Positions 52,696 through 61,753 of a DNA stretch of 64,000 nucleotides are shown piece after piece (position 1 is the stretch's first letter; the number at the start of each line of letters is the position of its first letter). The DNA comes from Clostridia bacterium. Its GTDB lineage: Bacteria > Bacillota > Clostridia > Oscillospirales > Acutalibacteraceae. The stretch is from contig JAFXFC010000048.1 of assembly GCA_017513525.1 (NCBI GenBank), positions 124,001-188,000 of the forward strand. Reading direction: 5' to 3'. Under the pieces are notes generated by a model. That model had not been told where the DNA came from, made no database searches, and worked only from the letters and a program-made list of their open reading frames with translations. Position numbers and translations under genes: made by a program.

Positions 52696-52729
52696 TAAAT
52701 GATATAGAAAAAATAAAGGAATGATAATT

Positions 52730-53917
52730 ATGACAAAAATAGATATTTACTCCGGATTTCTCGGAGCAGGAAAAACAACACTCATTAAAAAGCTCATTTC
52801 CGAGTGTTATAAGGGTGAAAAACTTGTCCTTATTGAAAATGAATTCGGTGAAATAGGCATTGACGGCGGATTTTTACAGGATGCCGGAATTGAAATCACA
52901 GAAATGAATTCAGGCTGCATATGCTGTAGCCTTGTGGGTGATTTCAGAACAGCTCTTACTAAGGTTATTGATGAATATACACCTGACCGCATTTTAATAG
53001 AGCCGTCCGGTGTCGGAAAGCTTTCTGATGTTATAAGAGCTGTTGAGAGTATTGCAAGTGAAAGTGTTTTGTTAAATGCTTTTACTACTGTAGTTGATGC
53101 AGGAAAATGCAAAATGTATATGAAAAATTTCGGTGAATTCTTCAATGATCAGATTGAGCATGCGGGAACAATTGTTATGAGCCATGCTGACAGCGTAAAG
53201 CCCGAAAAGCTGTCTGTTGCAGTAGAACTCGTAAAAGAAAAAAATCCCGATGCTGTAATAGTTACTACACCTATTTCTCTCTTATCTCCCGAAGCTCTTG
53301 TTTCTGCAATAGAGAGAAAAGATACACTCAATGAAGTTCTGAAATCGCTTCATCATGACGAAGAGCATCATCACCATCATCACGACCATGATGAATGTGA
53401 TTGCGATTGTCACGAGCACGAACATGAGCATCATCACGAACATCAACACGAACATGATGAAGACTGCGATTGCGGATGTCATGATCATGAGCATCATGAA
53501 CACCACCATCATCACGAGCATGATGAAGATTGCGACTGCGGCTGTCACGACCATGAGCATCATGAGCACCACCATCACCACGAGCATGACGAAAACTGCA
53601 CTTGCGGATGCCATGATCATGAGCATCACCATCATCATGCTGATGAAGTCTTTGTCAGCTGGGGCAGAGAAACAACCAAGAAATTTACAGTTGAAGAGAT
53701 TAATGAAATTCTTGATTCTTTCTGTGATGAGGAAGCCTTTGGTATCGTTTTAAGAGCAAAAGGTATTGTAGACGGAGCTGACGGAAATTGGATACATTTT
53801 GACTATACACCCGGAGAATCTGATGTAAGACTTGGTTCAGCCGGTATTATAGGACGAATTTGTGTAATAGGCTCTAAAATCAATGAGAAGGCAATTGAAA
53901 AAGCATTCGGAATCTGA
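52730..53917 (+). CDS. G3E (CobW/COG0523) GTPase with Cys/His-rich tandem repeats
   Basis: 395 aa. Walker A GFLGAGKTTLI, metal motif GCICC, and switch region LIEPSG are intact, so a metal-chaperone GTPase. Residues about 208-304 hold four tandem units of 22-23 aa, each with CxCxCHxH followed by runs of His, Asp and Glu; the CobW C-terminal domain follows. Such His-rich stretches bind Zn or Ni. Start ATG 52730, 9 nt after AAAGGA; ATG 52721 abuts it. Next gene is a second G3E protein 13 nt downstream. Confidence 0.9.
   Translation: MTKIDIYSGFLGAGKTTLIKKLISECYKGEKLVLIENEFGEIGIDGGFLQDAGIEITEMNSGCICCSLVGDFRTALTKVIDEYTPDRILIEPSGVGKLSDVIRAVESIASESVLLNAFTTVVDAGKCKMYMKNFGEFFNDQIEHAGTIVMSHADSVKPEKLSVAVELVKEKNPDAVIVTTPISLLSPEALVSAIERKDTLNEVLKSLHHDEEHHHHHHDHDECDCDCHEHEHEHHHEHQHEHDEDCDCGCHDHEHHEHHHHHEHDEDCDCGCHDHEHHEHHHHHEHDENCTCGCHDHEHHHHHADEVFVSWGRETTKKFTVEEINEILDSFCDEEAFGIVLRAKGIVDGADGNWIHFDYTPGESDVRLGSAGIIGRICVIGSKINEKAIEKAFGI
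53396..53640 (+). repeat. Tandem repeat inside the G3E GTPase gene
   Basis: Units beginning at about 53396, 53465, 53531 and 53597, periods 69, 66 and 66 nt, encoding Cys/His-rich modules. The last unit is partly diverged. In-frame, so length can change without frameshift. Confidence 0.85.
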
Positions 53918-53930
53918 GAGGTGACTTAAT

Positions 53931-54872
53931 ATGGCAGTACCCGTTTATTTATTCAGCGGTTTTTTAGAATCGGGGAAAACAACATTTATTCAGGATACAC
54001 TTGAAGACAAGAGATTCAATGCAGGTGAGAGAACTCTTTTGCTCGTTTGCGAAGAGGGTGAAGAAGAATATTCTCCCGAGAAATTCAGCGGCAAAAATGT
54101 TAAAATTTGCATAATTGATTCTAAAGAGGAACTCAATGAGAACAATCTCGCTGAAATGGTAAAGTCATTCAAGGCAGAAAGAGTTCTTGTCGAATATAAC
54201 GGAATGTGGTCTATTCAGGATTTCTACGATAATATGCCTGAAGACTGGGTTCCGTATCAGAACATGCTGTTCTTTGATACCAACACATTTTTAAGCTATA
54301 ATTCAAATATGAGAAGTCTTGTCGTTGATAAACTTTCAGACTGTGATGTTGCGGTTTTTAACAGAATTGAAAAAGATTTTGATACAATGCAGCTTCACAA
54401 AATTGTGAGAGGCACCTCAAGAAGAACACAGATATTATATGAATATGCCGACGGTACACTTATTCCCGATGAAATTGAAGATCCCTTGCCTTTCGATATT
54501 GAAGCCCCTGTAGTGACAATTGAGGACAGAGATTTTGCTTTATTTTATCGTGATTTAACCGAGGATATGAAAAAATATAAGGGAAAAACCGTTAAATTCA
54601 AGGCTGTTGCGGCAACAGACCCAAAATTTCCCGATAAGACCTGTGCTTTGGGCAGACATATCATGACCTGCTGTGCCGATGACATTCAGTATTGCGGACT
54701 TGTTTCCAAAATTAAGGATGCGGGGCTTGTAGAAAATGCAGGTTGGTATATAGTTACTGCTGAAATTGATATAAGATTTTCAAGATTGTATGGCAAAAAG
54801 GGTCCTGTTTTCAATGTTAAGGAACTAATTAGTGCTGAGCCTCCGGAAGATCAGATAGCAACATTTTATTAA
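53931..54872 (+). CDS. G3E GTPase fused to a TIGR03943/DUF1980-like domain
   Basis: 313 aa. N-terminal P-loop FSGFLESGKTTFI like CobW, but the GCICC metal motif of the N-terminal domain is not visible. Residues about 205-313 carry ALGRHIMTCCADDIQYCGL, resembling the conserved G...CC.AD motif of TIGR03943 proteins that pair with UPF0718 permeases. Two-domain layout suggests a metal-related accessory protein. Cotranscribed with the GTPase upstream and GH2 downstream (13 nt). Confidence 0.78.
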   Translation: MAVPVYLFSGFLESGKTTFIQDTLEDKRFNAGERTLLLVCEEGEEEYSPEKFSGKNVKICIIDSKEELNENNLAEMVKSFKAERVLVEYNGMWSIQDFYDNMPEDWVPYQNMLFFDTNTFLSYNSNMRSLVVDKLSDCDVAVFNRIEKDFDTMQLHKIVRGTSRRTQILYEYADGTLIPDEIEDPLPFDIEAPVVTIEDRDFALFYRDLTEDMKKYKGKTVKFKAVAATDPKFPDKTCALGRHIMTCCADDIQYCGLVSKIKDAGLVENAGWYIVTAEIDIRFSRLYGKKGPVFNVKELISAEPPEDQIATFY

Positions 54873-54885
54873 AAGGAGAATTAAT

Positions 54886-56607
54886 ATGAATATACCGAGA
54901 AGTGAACATCCCAAACCTCAGTTCCAAAGAAGCAATTGGATGAATCTTAACGGCGAATGGGATTTTTGTTTTGATAACGGAAGAAGCGGTATTGCCCGCA
55001 AATTCTATGAAAATTCTGACGCTTTTGACAAAAAAATTACTGTTCCTTTCTGTGTAGAATCTTCTCTTTCAGGAATTGGACATAAGGATTTTATGTATGG
55101 CGTATGGTATCGCCGCACTTTTGATATTTCCGAAGATAAAACAGCCTTAAGAACCGTTTTGCACATAGGTGCAGCAGATTTTAAGACTTATGTTTATGTT
55201 AACGGCAAAATAGCAGGCGAACACACAGGCGGTTATGTTTCTTTCAGTTTTGATATTTCTGATTTTATCGAGAAAGGAGAAAATACCGTCGTAATATATT
55301 GTGAGGATGATACGAGAAATCCTCTTATCCCGAGAGGTAAGCAGAGCGAGGAATATTATTCTCATGGCTGCGATTATACCAGAACTACAGGTATCTGGCA
55401 GACAGTCTGGCTCGAATTTACCGAAAAACAATACATTAAACATTGTAAATATTATCCTGATTACAGAAAATCCACATTAACTATAGTAGGAGATGTATCG
55501 GGAAGCGGCGATTTATCCGTTAAAGCATTATACGATGGCAGGGAAGTGGGTTTCTGTGAAATTGCTGATTGCTCCGGAAATTTCTGTCTTACAATTAATC
55601 TAAGTGAAACACATCTCTGGGATGTCGGAAGCGGCAGACTGTATGATCTCGAGTTAAAATTCGGAAATGATACAGTTAAGAGTTATTTCGGACTCAGAAA
55701 TATCTGGTTTGACGGCTATAAGTTCATGCTCAATGGGAAATCCGTTTTCCAAAGACTTATACTTGACCAAGGCTTTTATCCCGACGGAATATATACCGCT
55801 CCTTCAGACGAAGCACTTCTCAATGATATTAAAATGTCTCAGGCTTGCGGATTTAACGGTGCAAGACTTCATGAAAAAGTTTTTGAAGAAAGATTTTTAT
55901 ATCACTGTGACAAAGAAGGTTATCTTGTCTGGGGTGAATATGCAAACTGGGGACTCGATCACACAAGAGCTGATGCTATATATACATTTTTGCCCGAATG
56001 GTTCAGTGAAATCGACCGTGACTTTAATCATCCCGCTATTATCGGTTGGTGTCCTTTCAATGAAACATGGGATATAAACGGACTTAAGCAATACGATGAG
56101 CTTTTGAGAATGGTTTACACAGCTACAAAGTCTGCGGATAAGACCCGTCCTTGTATTGACACCAGCGGTAATTTCCATGTGGAAACAGATATTTTTGATT
56201 TACATGATTATGAGCAGAATGTTGATGAATTCAAGAAGAATAATGATGTAATTATTGAAACGGGAATTCCTAATGACAGATTTTCTGACAGACAGGAATA
56301 TAAAAATGGTCTTCCCGTGTTTATAAGCGAATACGGCGGAATTAAATGGAGTCCTGTATCAGGAAATTCTCGTGAAGTATCCTGGGGATACGGAGACGCC
56401 CCGAAGACAGAAGAAGAGTTCAAAGCAAGATATAAAGGTCTTACGGATGCTCTGCTTGATAATCCCTGCTTCTTCGGTTTCTGTTATACACAGCTTACTG
56501 ACGTTGAACAGGAACAAAACGGAGTCTATACATATGACAGGAAGGAAAAATTCCCGTCAGAATTCTTTTATAAAGTAAATTCCAGAAAAGCTGCTATAGA
56601 AGAATAA
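54886..56607 (+). CDS. Glycoside hydrolase family 2 protein
   Basis: 573 aa. Galactose-binding-like sandwich (MNLNGEWDFCFDNG, WYRRTFDI, VYVNGKIAGEHTGGY), Ig-like linker, TIM barrel with acid/base Glu in CPFNETW and nucleophile Glu in ISEYGG. No signal peptide. Specificity (beta-galactosidase, mannosidase or glucuronidase) not assigned. AAAAGGAGA ribosome site; last gene of the G3E operon, an odd pairing. Confidence 0.88.
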   Translation: MNIPRSEHPKPQFQRSNWMNLNGEWDFCFDNGRSGIARKFYENSDAFDKKITVPFCVESSLSGIGHKDFMYGVWYRRTFDISEDKTALRTVLHIGAADFKTYVYVNGKIAGEHTGGYVSFSFDISDFIEKGENTVVIYCEDDTRNPLIPRGKQSEEYYSHGCDYTRTTGIWQTVWLEFTEKQYIKHCKYYPDYRKSTLTIVGDVSGSGDLSVKALYDGREVGFCEIADCSGNFCLTINLSETHLWDVGSGRLYDLELKFGNDTVKSYFGLRNIWFDGYKFMLNGKSVFQRLILDQGFYPDGIYTAPSDEALLNDIKMSQACGFNGARLHEKVFEERFLYHCDKEGYLVWGEYANWGLDHTRADAIYTFLPEWFSEIDRDFNHPAIIGWCPFNETWDINGLKQYDELLRMVYTATKSADKTRPCIDTSGNFHVETDIFDLHDYEQNVDEFKKNNDVIIETGIPNDRFSDRQEYKNGLPVFISEYGGIKWSPVSGNSREVSWGYGDAPKTEEEFKARYKGLTDALLDNPCFFGFCYTQLTDVEQEQNGVYTYDRKEKFPSEFFYKVNSRKAAIEE

Positions 56608-56710
56608 TGTTTAAGAGTCTTTAAAGGTTTTTAACTATACTTGAACTTGTAAATGGAGAAGTTTTCCATTTATAACCCCCTTTCTCTTAATCATATTGTA
56701 AGTAATTTAC

Positions 56711-56748
56711 AGACAGGAGCTTCGGAATATTTTTCGAAGCTTTTGTCT
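56711..56748 (+). terminator. Long hairpin between GH2 and htpG
   Basis: AGACAGGAGCTTCGGAA (56711-56727) pairs with TTTCGAAGCTTTTGTCT (56732-56748), 17 bp with three G-T pairs, TATT loop, then T-rich. It is either the GH2 terminator or part of the htpG leader; no CIRCE element is visible. A smaller TAAATGGA/TCCATTTA hairpin lies at 56650-56672. Confidence 0.65.
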
Positions 56749-56776
56749 TTTAATTTTATCAGAAGGTGAATTTTTT

Positions 56777-58648
56777 ATGAGACAAAAACAATTTAAGGCA
56801 GAATCAAAAAAACTGCTGGATTTAATGATCAATTCAATTTATACACATAAAGAGATATTTTTAAGAGAGCTTATTTCAAATGCCAGTGATGCTATTGATA
56901 AGCTTTATTTTAAGTCATTAACAGATGACAGTGTAGCTCTTAATAAGGATGATTTTTATATAAGAATTACTGCAGATAAAGAAAACAGAATACTTACTAT
57001 ATCCGATAACGGTATCGGTATGACTTCAGAAGAGCTTGAAAACAATCTCGGCGTTATAGCAAAGAGCGGTTCACAAAAATTCAAAGCTGAAAATTCTGAC
57101 GAAAATATTGATATAATCGGTCAATTCGGTGTCGGTTTTTATTCTTCCTTTATGGTAAGTAAAAATGTGAAGGTGATAACAAAGGCTCATGGTTCTGAGG
57201 AAGCATTTTGTTGGGAATCTTCAGGTGTTGAAGGATATACTGTCACTCCCTGTGAAAAAGAAACTGTCGGAACAGACATAATTCTTGCCATTAATGATAA
57301 TTCTGAAGATATTAGTTTTGATGAATTTCTTGATCAATACCGCCTTTCATCACTTGTTAAGAAATACTCAAATTACATCAGATATCCCATAAAAATGGAA
57401 TTTGAAACAACTGTTCCTTCTGAAGAAAATTCTGATGAATATAACTCTGTCACAGAAGACAGAGTTCTAAATTCCATGCTTCCTCTTTGGAAAAAAGCAA
57501 AATCAGAAATTACGGAAGAAGAATACAGCACTTTCTATAAAGAAGTATTTTATGATTTCGAGGAGCCTCTGAGAGTTATTCATTCAAAAACCGAAGGTAA
57601 TGCAACTTATAATGCACTTTTATTTGTTCCTTCTCATGCTCCGTTTGATTATTATTCAAAGAATTTTGAAAAGGGTTTGCAATTATTCTCAAAAGGTGTT
57701 CTTATTACTGATAAATGCAGTGAATTGCTTCCCGATTATTTCAATTTCGTAAAAGGTCTTGTTGACAGCGAGGATATTTCTCTTAATATTTCCCGTGAAA
57801 TGCTGCAGCACGATCATCAGCTGAAGCTGATTGCAAAAACGATTGAAAAGAAGATAAAATCCGAGCTTATTAAAATGCTCAATACTGACAGGGAAAAATA
57901 CGAAAAATTCTTTGATGCCTTCGGCACTTCACTGAAATTCGGCGTATACAGTGATTACGGTATTCATAAAGATGAACTTAAGGATCTGCTTATTTTTAAA
58001 AGTTCAAATGATAAGAAATATGTAACGCTCAATGAATATGTTGAGCGGATGAAGAGCGAGCAAGCAAGCATTTATTATGCGGCCGGCGAGACTATTGAAA
58101 GAATAGAAATGCTTCCTCAGGTTGAAAAGGTCAAGGATAAAGGCTTTGAAATTTTATATCTTACAGATTATGTAGATGAATTTGCGCTTAAAACATTAAT
58201 GATGTTTAATGAAAAGCCTTTCATAAACATCTGCGCTGATGAAGCCGATTTTGATACAGAAGAAGAAAAGAATGCTCTGAATTCCGATAATGAAGCAAAT
58301 AAAGAAATGTTTGATTTAATGAAAGAAGTTTTACCTGGTGTTACTTCTGTCCGTTTTACAAACAAACTCAAGAATTATCCTGCATGTCTTACAAATGAAG
58401 GCGAAATTTCTGCAGAAATGGAAAAGATATTAAGATCAATGCCCGGAAATGCACCTGTTAATGCAGAATATGTTCTTGAAATTAATATTCAGCACAAAAT
58501 AGCTGAAAAATTAAAGGCTCTCTTTATCGAAGATACAAGCAAACTTCAAAGTTATGCAAAACTTCTGTATAATCAGGCAAGATTAATAGGCGGACTTAAT
58601 ATAGAAGATCCTGCAGAATTTTCAAATCTCATATGTGAATTAATGTAA
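56777..58648 (+). CDS. htpG: Molecular chaperone HtpG (Hsp90)
   Basis: 623 aa. N-terminal GHKL ATPase with LRELISNASDAIDKL, DNGIGM and GQFGVGFYSSFM; middle domain with DYFNFVKGLVDSEDISLNISREMLQ; C-terminal dimerisation domain. Typical bacterial Hsp90 length, no charged linker. AAGGTG precedes the ATG by 10 nt. Confidence 0.96.
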   Translation: MRQKQFKAESKKLLDLMINSIYTHKEIFLRELISNASDAIDKLYFKSLTDDSVALNKDDFYIRITADKENRILTISDNGIGMTSEELENNLGVIAKSGSQKFKAENSDENIDIIGQFGVGFYSSFMVSKNVKVITKAHGSEEAFCWESSGVEGYTVTPCEKETVGTDIILAINDNSEDISFDEFLDQYRLSSLVKKYSNYIRYPIKMEFETTVPSEENSDEYNSVTEDRVLNSMLPLWKKAKSEITEEEYSTFYKEVFYDFEEPLRVIHSKTEGNATYNALLFVPSHAPFDYYSKNFEKGLQLFSKGVLITDKCSELLPDYFNFVKGLVDSEDISLNISREMLQHDHQLKLIAKTIEKKIKSELIKMLNTDREKYEKFFDAFGTSLKFGVYSDYGIHKDELKDLLIFKSSNDKKYVTLNEYVERMKSEQASIYYAAGETIERIEMLPQVEKVKDKGFEILYLTDYVDEFALKTLMMFNEKPFINICADEADFDTEEEKNALNSDNEANKEMFDLMKEVLPGVTSVRFTNKLKNYPACLTNEGEISAEMEKILRSMPGNAPVNAEYVLEINIQHKIAEKLKALFIEDTSKLQSYAKLLYNQARLIGGLNIEDPAEFSNLICELM

Positions 58649-58656
58649 AAATTTAA

Positions 58657-58686
58657 GGACTGCAAGCATTAAACTGTTTGCAGTCC
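58657..58686 (+). terminator. Probable terminator of htpG
   Basis: GGACTGCAA (58657-58665) / TTGCAGTCC (58678-58686), 12-nt loop; the T-run is weak. Confidence 0.6.
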
Positions 58687-58735
58687 GTCTATTATCATAG
58701 TCAGAAAATTTATTGCAATTTAAGTTAAAAAATGC

Positions 58736-58764
58736 TTGACATTTTGATAAATTGCTTATATAAT
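58736..58764 (+). promoter_or_regulatory. tRNA promoter
   Basis: TTGACA (58736-58741), 17 nt, TATAAT (58759-58764), full consensus, 20 nt before the first tRNA. Confidence 0.92.
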
Positions 58765-58783
58765 AATCAAGCAGTTTGACAAC

Positions 58784-58860
58784 GGGCCATTAGCTCAGTT
58801 GGTTAGAGCAACCGGCTCATAACCGGTTGGTCCGGGGTTCGAGTCCCTGATGGCCCACCA
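58784..58860 (+). tRNA. tRNA with CAT anticodon (Met elongator or Ile2)
   Basis: 77 nt. Acceptor GGGCCAT / ATGGCCC closes perfectly; CCA is encoded. Anticodon loop CTCATAA, so CAU. T-arm GGGGTTCGAGTCCC. Its D-arm and anticodon region resemble tRNA-Ile(CAU), which is modified by TilS, as well as elongator Met; it lacks the usual initiator features. Identity not settled. Confidence 0.9.
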
Positions 58861-58881
58861 TTTTCAAACTGCATTAATTAT

Positions 58882-58957
58882 AGGGGTATAGCTCAGTTGG
58901 TAGAGCAGCGGTCTCCAAAACCGCGTGCCGAGGGTTCGAGCCCTTCTGCCCCTGCCA
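58882..58957 (+). tRNA. tRNA-Trp (anticodon CCA)
   Basis: 76 nt. Acceptor AGGGGTA / TGCCCCT, anticodon loop CTCCAAA, T-arm GAGGGTTCGAGCCCTT, encoded CCA. It lies 21 nt after the first tRNA and shares its promoter. Confidence 0.93.
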
Positions 58958-58960
58958 AAA

Positions 58961-58988
58961 ATCCTCGTACAACAGTACGGGGATTTTT
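58961..58988 (+). terminator. Terminator of the tRNA pair
   Basis: ATCCTCGTAC (58961-58970), AACA loop, GTACGGGGAT (58975-58984), then T6. Confidence 0.88.
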
Positions 58989-59051
58989 TACTTATAAAAT
59001 ATCATATAATAGAACAATATTCATTTTTAGCGAAAACAGGAGGAAAAGAAT

Positions 59052-60677
59052 ATGCCATGGTATGATGAGGCTATATTTTATCATATTTATCCGTTGGGGC
59101 TGACAGGTGCACCAAAACTAAATTCTTATGGAGAGCCTGTGCCTCGTTTGAATACATTGCTTCCATGGATTTCTCATATTAAAAAAATCGGATGTAATGC
59201 ACTTTACATCGGCCCGCTTTTTGAATCAGTAGGACACGGATATGAAACAACGGATTATAAAAAATTAGACTCCAGACTCGGAACAAATGATGATCTCAAA
59301 AATTTTGTGTCAGAATGTCACAAACACGGAATTCGAGTAGTTTTAGACGGTGTGTTTAATCATACAGGCCGTGATTTCTTTGCGTTTCAGGATATTAAAC
59401 AAAATCGCGAAAATTCACGATATAAAGATTGGTATTGTAATGTAAACTTTTATGGAAACAACTCCTTTGGTGACGGTTTCTCTTATGAAAATTGGGGAGG
59501 TTTCGACCTTCTTGCAAAATTAAATCAGCATAATCCTGATGTCATAGACTATATTTGTGATGTGGTTCGCTTCTGGGTAAGCGAGTTTGATATTGACGGA
59601 ATCCGTCTTGATGCTGCAGATGTTATGGACTTTAATTATATGAAAGCTCTTCGTCATGTTGCAAATGAAGTCAAACCTGACTTCTGGCTTATGGGTGAAG
59701 TTATCCATGGTAACTATTCACGCTGGGCAAATGACGGAACTCTTCATTCAGTCACAAACTATATGCTTCATAAGGCCTTGTATTCCGCCCATAACGACCA
59801 TAATTATTTTGAAATAGCCCATACAATCAAGTATGTAAGCGGCATGGCGGGTAATCGTCTGAAACTTTATACCTTTGTTGATAACCATGATGTTGAACGC
59901 ATTTACACAAAGCTTACTAACAAAGCTCATTTTGTGCCAGTGCATGTTATGCTTTATACTTTACCCGGAATTCCGTCAATCTATTACGGTTCAGAATTCG
60001 GAATCGAAGGCAAAAAAGACCGTTTTTCAGATGACTCCTTGAGACCTGCGTTAAATTATGAGGATTATAAGGATGCAGCAAAAAGCAATCCCTTAACAAA
60101 GCTTATTGCAGCGCTTGGCAAGATTCGTCAGAATACACCTGCTCTTTGTTACGGTGATTACAAGGAGCTGGAGCTTCAGACTACTTATTTTTCATATGAA
60201 AGAACTCTTGACGGCAAGTCTGTAATTATAACAGTCAACAATGGGAATAATGATGTAAATATGTGTCTTGCCTGTGGAGATACCAAAGAATATGTCGGTG
60301 CACTGACGGGAGAACGTGTATGTGTAATTAACGGACAAGTTCAGGTATGTGTACCTTCAGATTCCGGCGAAATCTGGATTCCTGCAGAGCTTTACGGTGA
60401 AAGTATTGAACCGATTAATACAGTGGAAATTAAGAAAACACCTAAATCTATAAATATTGTTGCAGAGTCAGAGATGCCGGAGCCTGTAAAAGTACAGCAA
60501 GAAAAAGTAGTCATAGACCTCAGTAAACGATATGATGACATGTCTGTCGAAGAGCTTCAGGCTGCAATTCTTGAAAAAATGAAACACAACGGTCCGGTAA
60601 CTGATTATATGTTAGGAACAGTGCGAGAAAATACACATCACGGTTCATTAGTTACTTGGGTCAAAAGCTTTAACTAA
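59052..60677 (+). CDS. Alpha-amylase family protein (GH13), intracellular
   Basis: 541 aa. The four GH13 regions: DGVFNHTG, GIRLDAADV (nucleophile Asp), LMGEVI (acid/base Glu) and FVDNHDVERI (transition-state Asp). No signal peptide. After the barrel and beta-domain (to about residue 455) a ~85-residue linker/tail (SIEPINTVEIKKTPKSI..., ending in a helical DDMSVEELQAAILEKM) is unusual. Acts on maltodextrins or storage glycan, by family. GGAGG ribosome site. Confidence 0.93.
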   Translation: MPWYDEAIFYHIYPLGLTGAPKLNSYGEPVPRLNTLLPWISHIKKIGCNALYIGPLFESVGHGYETTDYKKLDSRLGTNDDLKNFVSECHKHGIRVVLDGVFNHTGRDFFAFQDIKQNRENSRYKDWYCNVNFYGNNSFGDGFSYENWGGFDLLAKLNQHNPDVIDYICDVVRFWVSEFDIDGIRLDAADVMDFNYMKALRHVANEVKPDFWLMGEVIHGNYSRWANDGTLHSVTNYMLHKALYSAHNDHNYFEIAHTIKYVSGMAGNRLKLYTFVDNHDVERIYTKLTNKAHFVPVHVMLYTLPGIPSIYYGSEFGIEGKKDRFSDDSLRPALNYEDYKDAAKSNPLTKLIAALGKIRQNTPALCYGDYKELELQTTYFSYERTLDGKSVIITVNNGNNDVNMCLACGDTKEYVGALTGERVCVINGQVQVCVPSDSGEIWIPAELYGESIEPINTVEIKKTPKSINIVAESEMPEPVKVQQEKVVIDLSKRYDDMSVEELQAAILEKMKHNGPVTDYMLGTVRENTHHGSLVTWVKSFN

Positions 60678-60767
60678 ATAATTTCAGTGAATGAACGACA
60701 TTTATAATGTTTTATTACAAAATAGAACAATTTAAACAAAATATATTACAAAAAATTACAAATATGC

Positions 60768-60796
60768 TTGTTTTTCTATATTCATTATGTTATAAT
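60768..60796 (+). promoter_or_regulatory. Promoter upstream of the polysaccharide genes
   Basis: TTGTTT (60768-60773), 17 nt, extended -10 TGTTATAAT (TATAAT at 60791-60796). A second weak candidate is TTGTTT (60850) with TAAAAT (60872-60877). Confidence 0.7.
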
Positions 60797-60840
60797 ACAA
60801 TCAATTGTGATTAACGCAATTGATTGTATTTTATTTTTTT
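60796..60840 (+). terminator. Hairpin with T-run directly after the promoter
   Basis: TACAATCAATTG (60796-60807) / CAATTGATTGTA (60817-60828), perfect 12 bp, then TTTTATTTTTTT. It starts about at the predicted transcription start, so it may act as an attenuator or make a ~45-nt RNA. Confidence 0.7.
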
Positions 60841-60913
60841 TATTCTGATTTGTTTTAACTATTCAATTCGCTAAAATAAAAGTATGTGACTTCAGAAATA
60901 TTAGGAGTTTTTT

Positions 60914-61735
60914 ATGGAAAATTACAGCGTTTTAATGTCAGTTTACAATGGAGAGAAACCAGAGTATTTACTTCAAAGCATAGAAAGTATTTTTTCGCAA
61001 ACTATACCAACAAATGATTTTGTTTTGGTGTGTGACGGTCCGCTGACAGAGGAATTAAATTCACTTATCACAGAATTTGAACAAAAATATGAAGAAAAGT
61101 TTAATGTAGTGAGATTTAAAAACAACAGGGGATTAGGCCCGGCTCTTAATGACGGCTTAAGACTTTGCAAAAACAGACTTGTGGCTCGTATGGATTCTGA
61201 CGATATTGCTCCGGAATACCGCTGTGAAATGCAACTTAAGGCATTTTCAGATGAGCCTCAATTGTCCATAGTCGGAGGTGCAATTGAGGAATTCGCTTGT
61301 TGCACCAATAATATTATATCTAAAAAAAATATGCCGCTGAATCATGAAGACATTCTTAATTATTCCAAAAAGAGATGTCCGTTTAATCATCCGACCGTTA
61401 TGTATGACAAAGATGTTGTTTTGGCAAACGGAGGCTATCCTGATATTCTGCTTCATGAAGACTATGCATTATGGGTAAAATTACTTCAAAACGGGGTAAT
61501 TTCGCGTAATCTTCCCGACAATCTCTGTTTTATGCGTGTTGACAGCGGTCTTTACGGACGCAGAGGCGGATTGAATTATCTTAAAATTGCTTATAAATTC
61601 AGATGGCACTTATACAGGACAGGTTTTTGCAGCTTTTTCCAGGCCATTTATACAATTTTTGCATTAACTGCTGTTTGTCTTGTTCCCACATCACTCAGAG
61701 AATTTATATATAAAAAAGTTCTGAGATCAGAATAA
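60914..61735 (+). CDS. Glycosyltransferase family 2
   Basis: 273 aa. GT-A fold: SVLMSVYNGEKPEYLLQSIESI at the start, DSDDIAP (DxD) near residue 95, and FNHPTVMYDKD with LHEDYALWVKLL in the acceptor part. A hydrophobic C-terminal segment (about 242-262) probably anchors it. Probably adds a sugar to a polysaccharide repeat unit; first gene of the locus that continues to rfbA. Confidence 0.9.
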   Translation: MENYSVLMSVYNGEKPEYLLQSIESIFSQTIPTNDFVLVCDGPLTEELNSLITEFEQKYEEKFNVVRFKNNRGLGPALNDGLRLCKNRLVARMDSDDIAPEYRCEMQLKAFSDEPQLSIVGGAIEEFACCTNNIISKKNMPLNHEDILNYSKKRCPFNHPTVMYDKDVVLANGGYPDILLHEDYALWVKLLQNGVISRNLPDNLCFMRVDSGLYGRRGGLNYLKIAYKFRWHLYRTGFCSFFQAIYTIFALTAVCLVPTSLREFIYKKVLRSE

Positions 61736-61753
61736 AAGTAAGGAGTAATATTT

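Noticed and set aside
53282..53638. Antisense open frame of 118 codons, rich in Met and Val
   Set aside because: It is the mirror of the His-codon repeat of the G3E gene; no ribosome site and no protein-like composition.
53396..53640. Possible CRISPR-like direct repeats
   Set aside because: Repeats are contiguous, in-frame and encode His/Cys-rich protein; no spacers and no cas genes.
58897..59103. Open frame across tRNA-Trp
   Set aside because: It begins inside the tRNA, crosses the terminator and overlaps the GH13 start; not a gene.
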